Assembly (NCBI GenBank): GCA_030622805.1
Contig: JAUXFR010000083.1
Span: 1-6,644, forward strand
Source: Anaerolineae bacterium
GTDB taxonomy: Bacteria; Chloroflexota; Anaerolineae; Anaerolineales; UBA4823
DNA length: 6,644 nucleotides
Direction of reading: 5' to 3'
The position numbers and the translations under genes are program-made. This document shows, piece by piece, positions 5,931-6,644 of this stretch (position 1 is its first letter; each line of letters opens with the position of its first letter). Under the pieces are notes generated by a model that saw only the letters and a list, made by a program, of their open reading frames with translations, searched no databases and had not been told where the DNA came from.

Positions 5931-6644
5931 CTACTTAATCGCAACTCCCCCAGGTAGAGACAGATTCTCGTCAAGATGGGATTCCATTAAGGCTCTTGCG
6001 CGTTCTATTATCTCCAGTGTAATCCCAGAAACTTCGTAACGATTCAAGAGATCATCAACCGATATGGGATCGCCAAATCGAACTTTGGGCATCAAATCAA
6101 ATTTTCTATTGATTAACGTCTGCTGTACGATTTGAATAAACTCGGCTGCTCTTAATTTCATCCAGACCTCATCAAATATCCTCGCAAAAGGATTATCCAC
6201 ACAGGATTGAGCCAGTACGCCGCTGACGATCGTAACCAATACCTGTGTTTGCGGGACTTTTTTAAGGATCATCCCAAGACTTTGTGACCATTCTTCCAGC
6301 GCATCCATCGCACCAGGGAGCACTTCTGGATCTGGATCCAGTTTACCAGAAGGGAATACCAGCAATCCTCCTCCATCTTGTAGGTGCCTGATCATGGATC
6401 GCAAGACGCCCATGCGCCCGGAGGTATCTTTTGGTGTATGGATCAGGTACGGTGAAGAGCCTGGCAGGCTTTGAAAGAACGGGAACCCTTCAACAACGAC
6501 CTTCATATCGTTGCGTGGTATGCTTGAAATGATTGCCAATCCATCATAAGTTCCGGGGTGATTGGAGGCCACCACAAGTGGACCCTCCTTCGGTATATTT
6601 TCATTTCCGAGCACGTGGATTTCGTCAACGAAGCGGTTCAGAAG
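5931..6644 (-). CDS. PlsC/LPLAT-like acyltransferase (5' end outside window)
   Basis: The frame is open to the right edge and ends at TAG (complement of 5931-5933), giving 237 visible residues. A GTG at 6614-6612 could serve as a start, but the ten codons before it (ending FVDEIH) continue the usual V-x-G-x-E-N-I-P approach to the active site, so the gene very likely begins beyond the window. The acyltransferase H-x4-D motif is present as NHPGTYDG, with His29 and Asp34 counted from the edge. Motif III, commonly FPEG in this superfamily, reads FPSG at 97-100, followed by KLDPDPEVLPGA. These enzymes transfer acyl chains to glycerolipids or related acceptors at the inner face of the membrane. 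There is no obvious membrane segment in the visible part. The substrate could be lysophosphatidate or something else; the altered motif III argues for a divergent subfamily. It is convergent with mutS2 and not in its operon. Confidence 0.8.
   Translation of the reverse strand, partial: LLNRFVDEIHVLGNENIPKEGPLVVASNHPGTYDGLAIISSIPRNDMKVVVEGFPFFQSLPGSSPYLIHTPKDTSGRMGVLRSMIRHLQDGGGLLVFPSGKLDPDPEVLPGAMDALEEWSQSLGMILKKVPQTQVLVTIVSGVLAQSCVDNPFARIFDEVWMKLRAAEFIQIVQQTLINRKFDLMPKVRFGDPISVDDLLNRYEVSGITLEIIERARALMESHLDENLSLPGGVAIK
6323..6352 (-). repeat. Nested inverted repeats within the acyltransferase gene
   Basis: CTTCTGG (6323-6329) pairs with CCAGAAG (6346-6352), and between them lies the perfect palindrome CTGGATCCAG (6332-6341). 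A direct CTGGAT repeat (6326-6331, 6332-6337) underlies part of this. It covers the codons just after FPSG (KLDPDP), where the repeated Asp-Pro pair explains some of the repetition. Confidence 0.35.

Noticed and set aside
5931..6614. A complete acyltransferase starting at GTG 6614
   Set aside because: The frame stays open to the window edge and the upstream codons look homologous to the family, so the gene is treated as partial.

Overview
This is an ordinary-looking bacterial chromosomal window with mid-range base composition. It is densely coding, with no mobile element, CRISPR array, tRNA or rRNA that I can see. The mix of genes is a two-subunit CoA-transferase, a LctP-type permease, galactokinase, full-length MutS2 and a divergent PlsC-like acyltransferase. 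That mix, plus the near absence of Shine-Dalgarno sequences at the visible starts, would suit an anaerobic fermenter. From remembered resemblance of the acyltransferase and MutS2, I lean towards Chloroflexota (Anaerolineae-like). This is an impression from family resemblance, not a computed placement.

Layout: bases 1-285 are the 3' end of a CoA-transferase beta subunit gene. After a 129-base AT-rich then C-rich spacer comes a L-lactate permease family gene (415-1959). It is followed by a 58-residue, two-helix membrane protein gene (2002-2178) that falls below usual length cut-offs, and then galactokinase (2218-3393). All run on the + strand with short gaps (42 and 39 bases from the permease onwards), so the permease, small protein and galactokinase may be one transcript. 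A 130-base spacer with a plausible extended -10 promoter leads into mutS2 (3524-5929, +). A PlsC/LPLAT-like acyltransferase gene on the - strand (5931 to the right edge, 5' end cut off) meets mutS2 tail to tail, with one base between the stop codons.

Functionally, the left half looks like uptake and activation of small carbon sources: carboxylate transport, CoA transfer between acids, and phosphorylation of galactose. The right half is housekeeping: MutS2 (stalled or collided ribosome handling, or recombination control) and lipid acylation. I found no convincing new multi-gene system. The points most worth a second look are the unlisted small membrane protein, a perfect 11-bp hairpin inside the permease gene, the SD-less starts, and the altered motif III of the acyltransferase.
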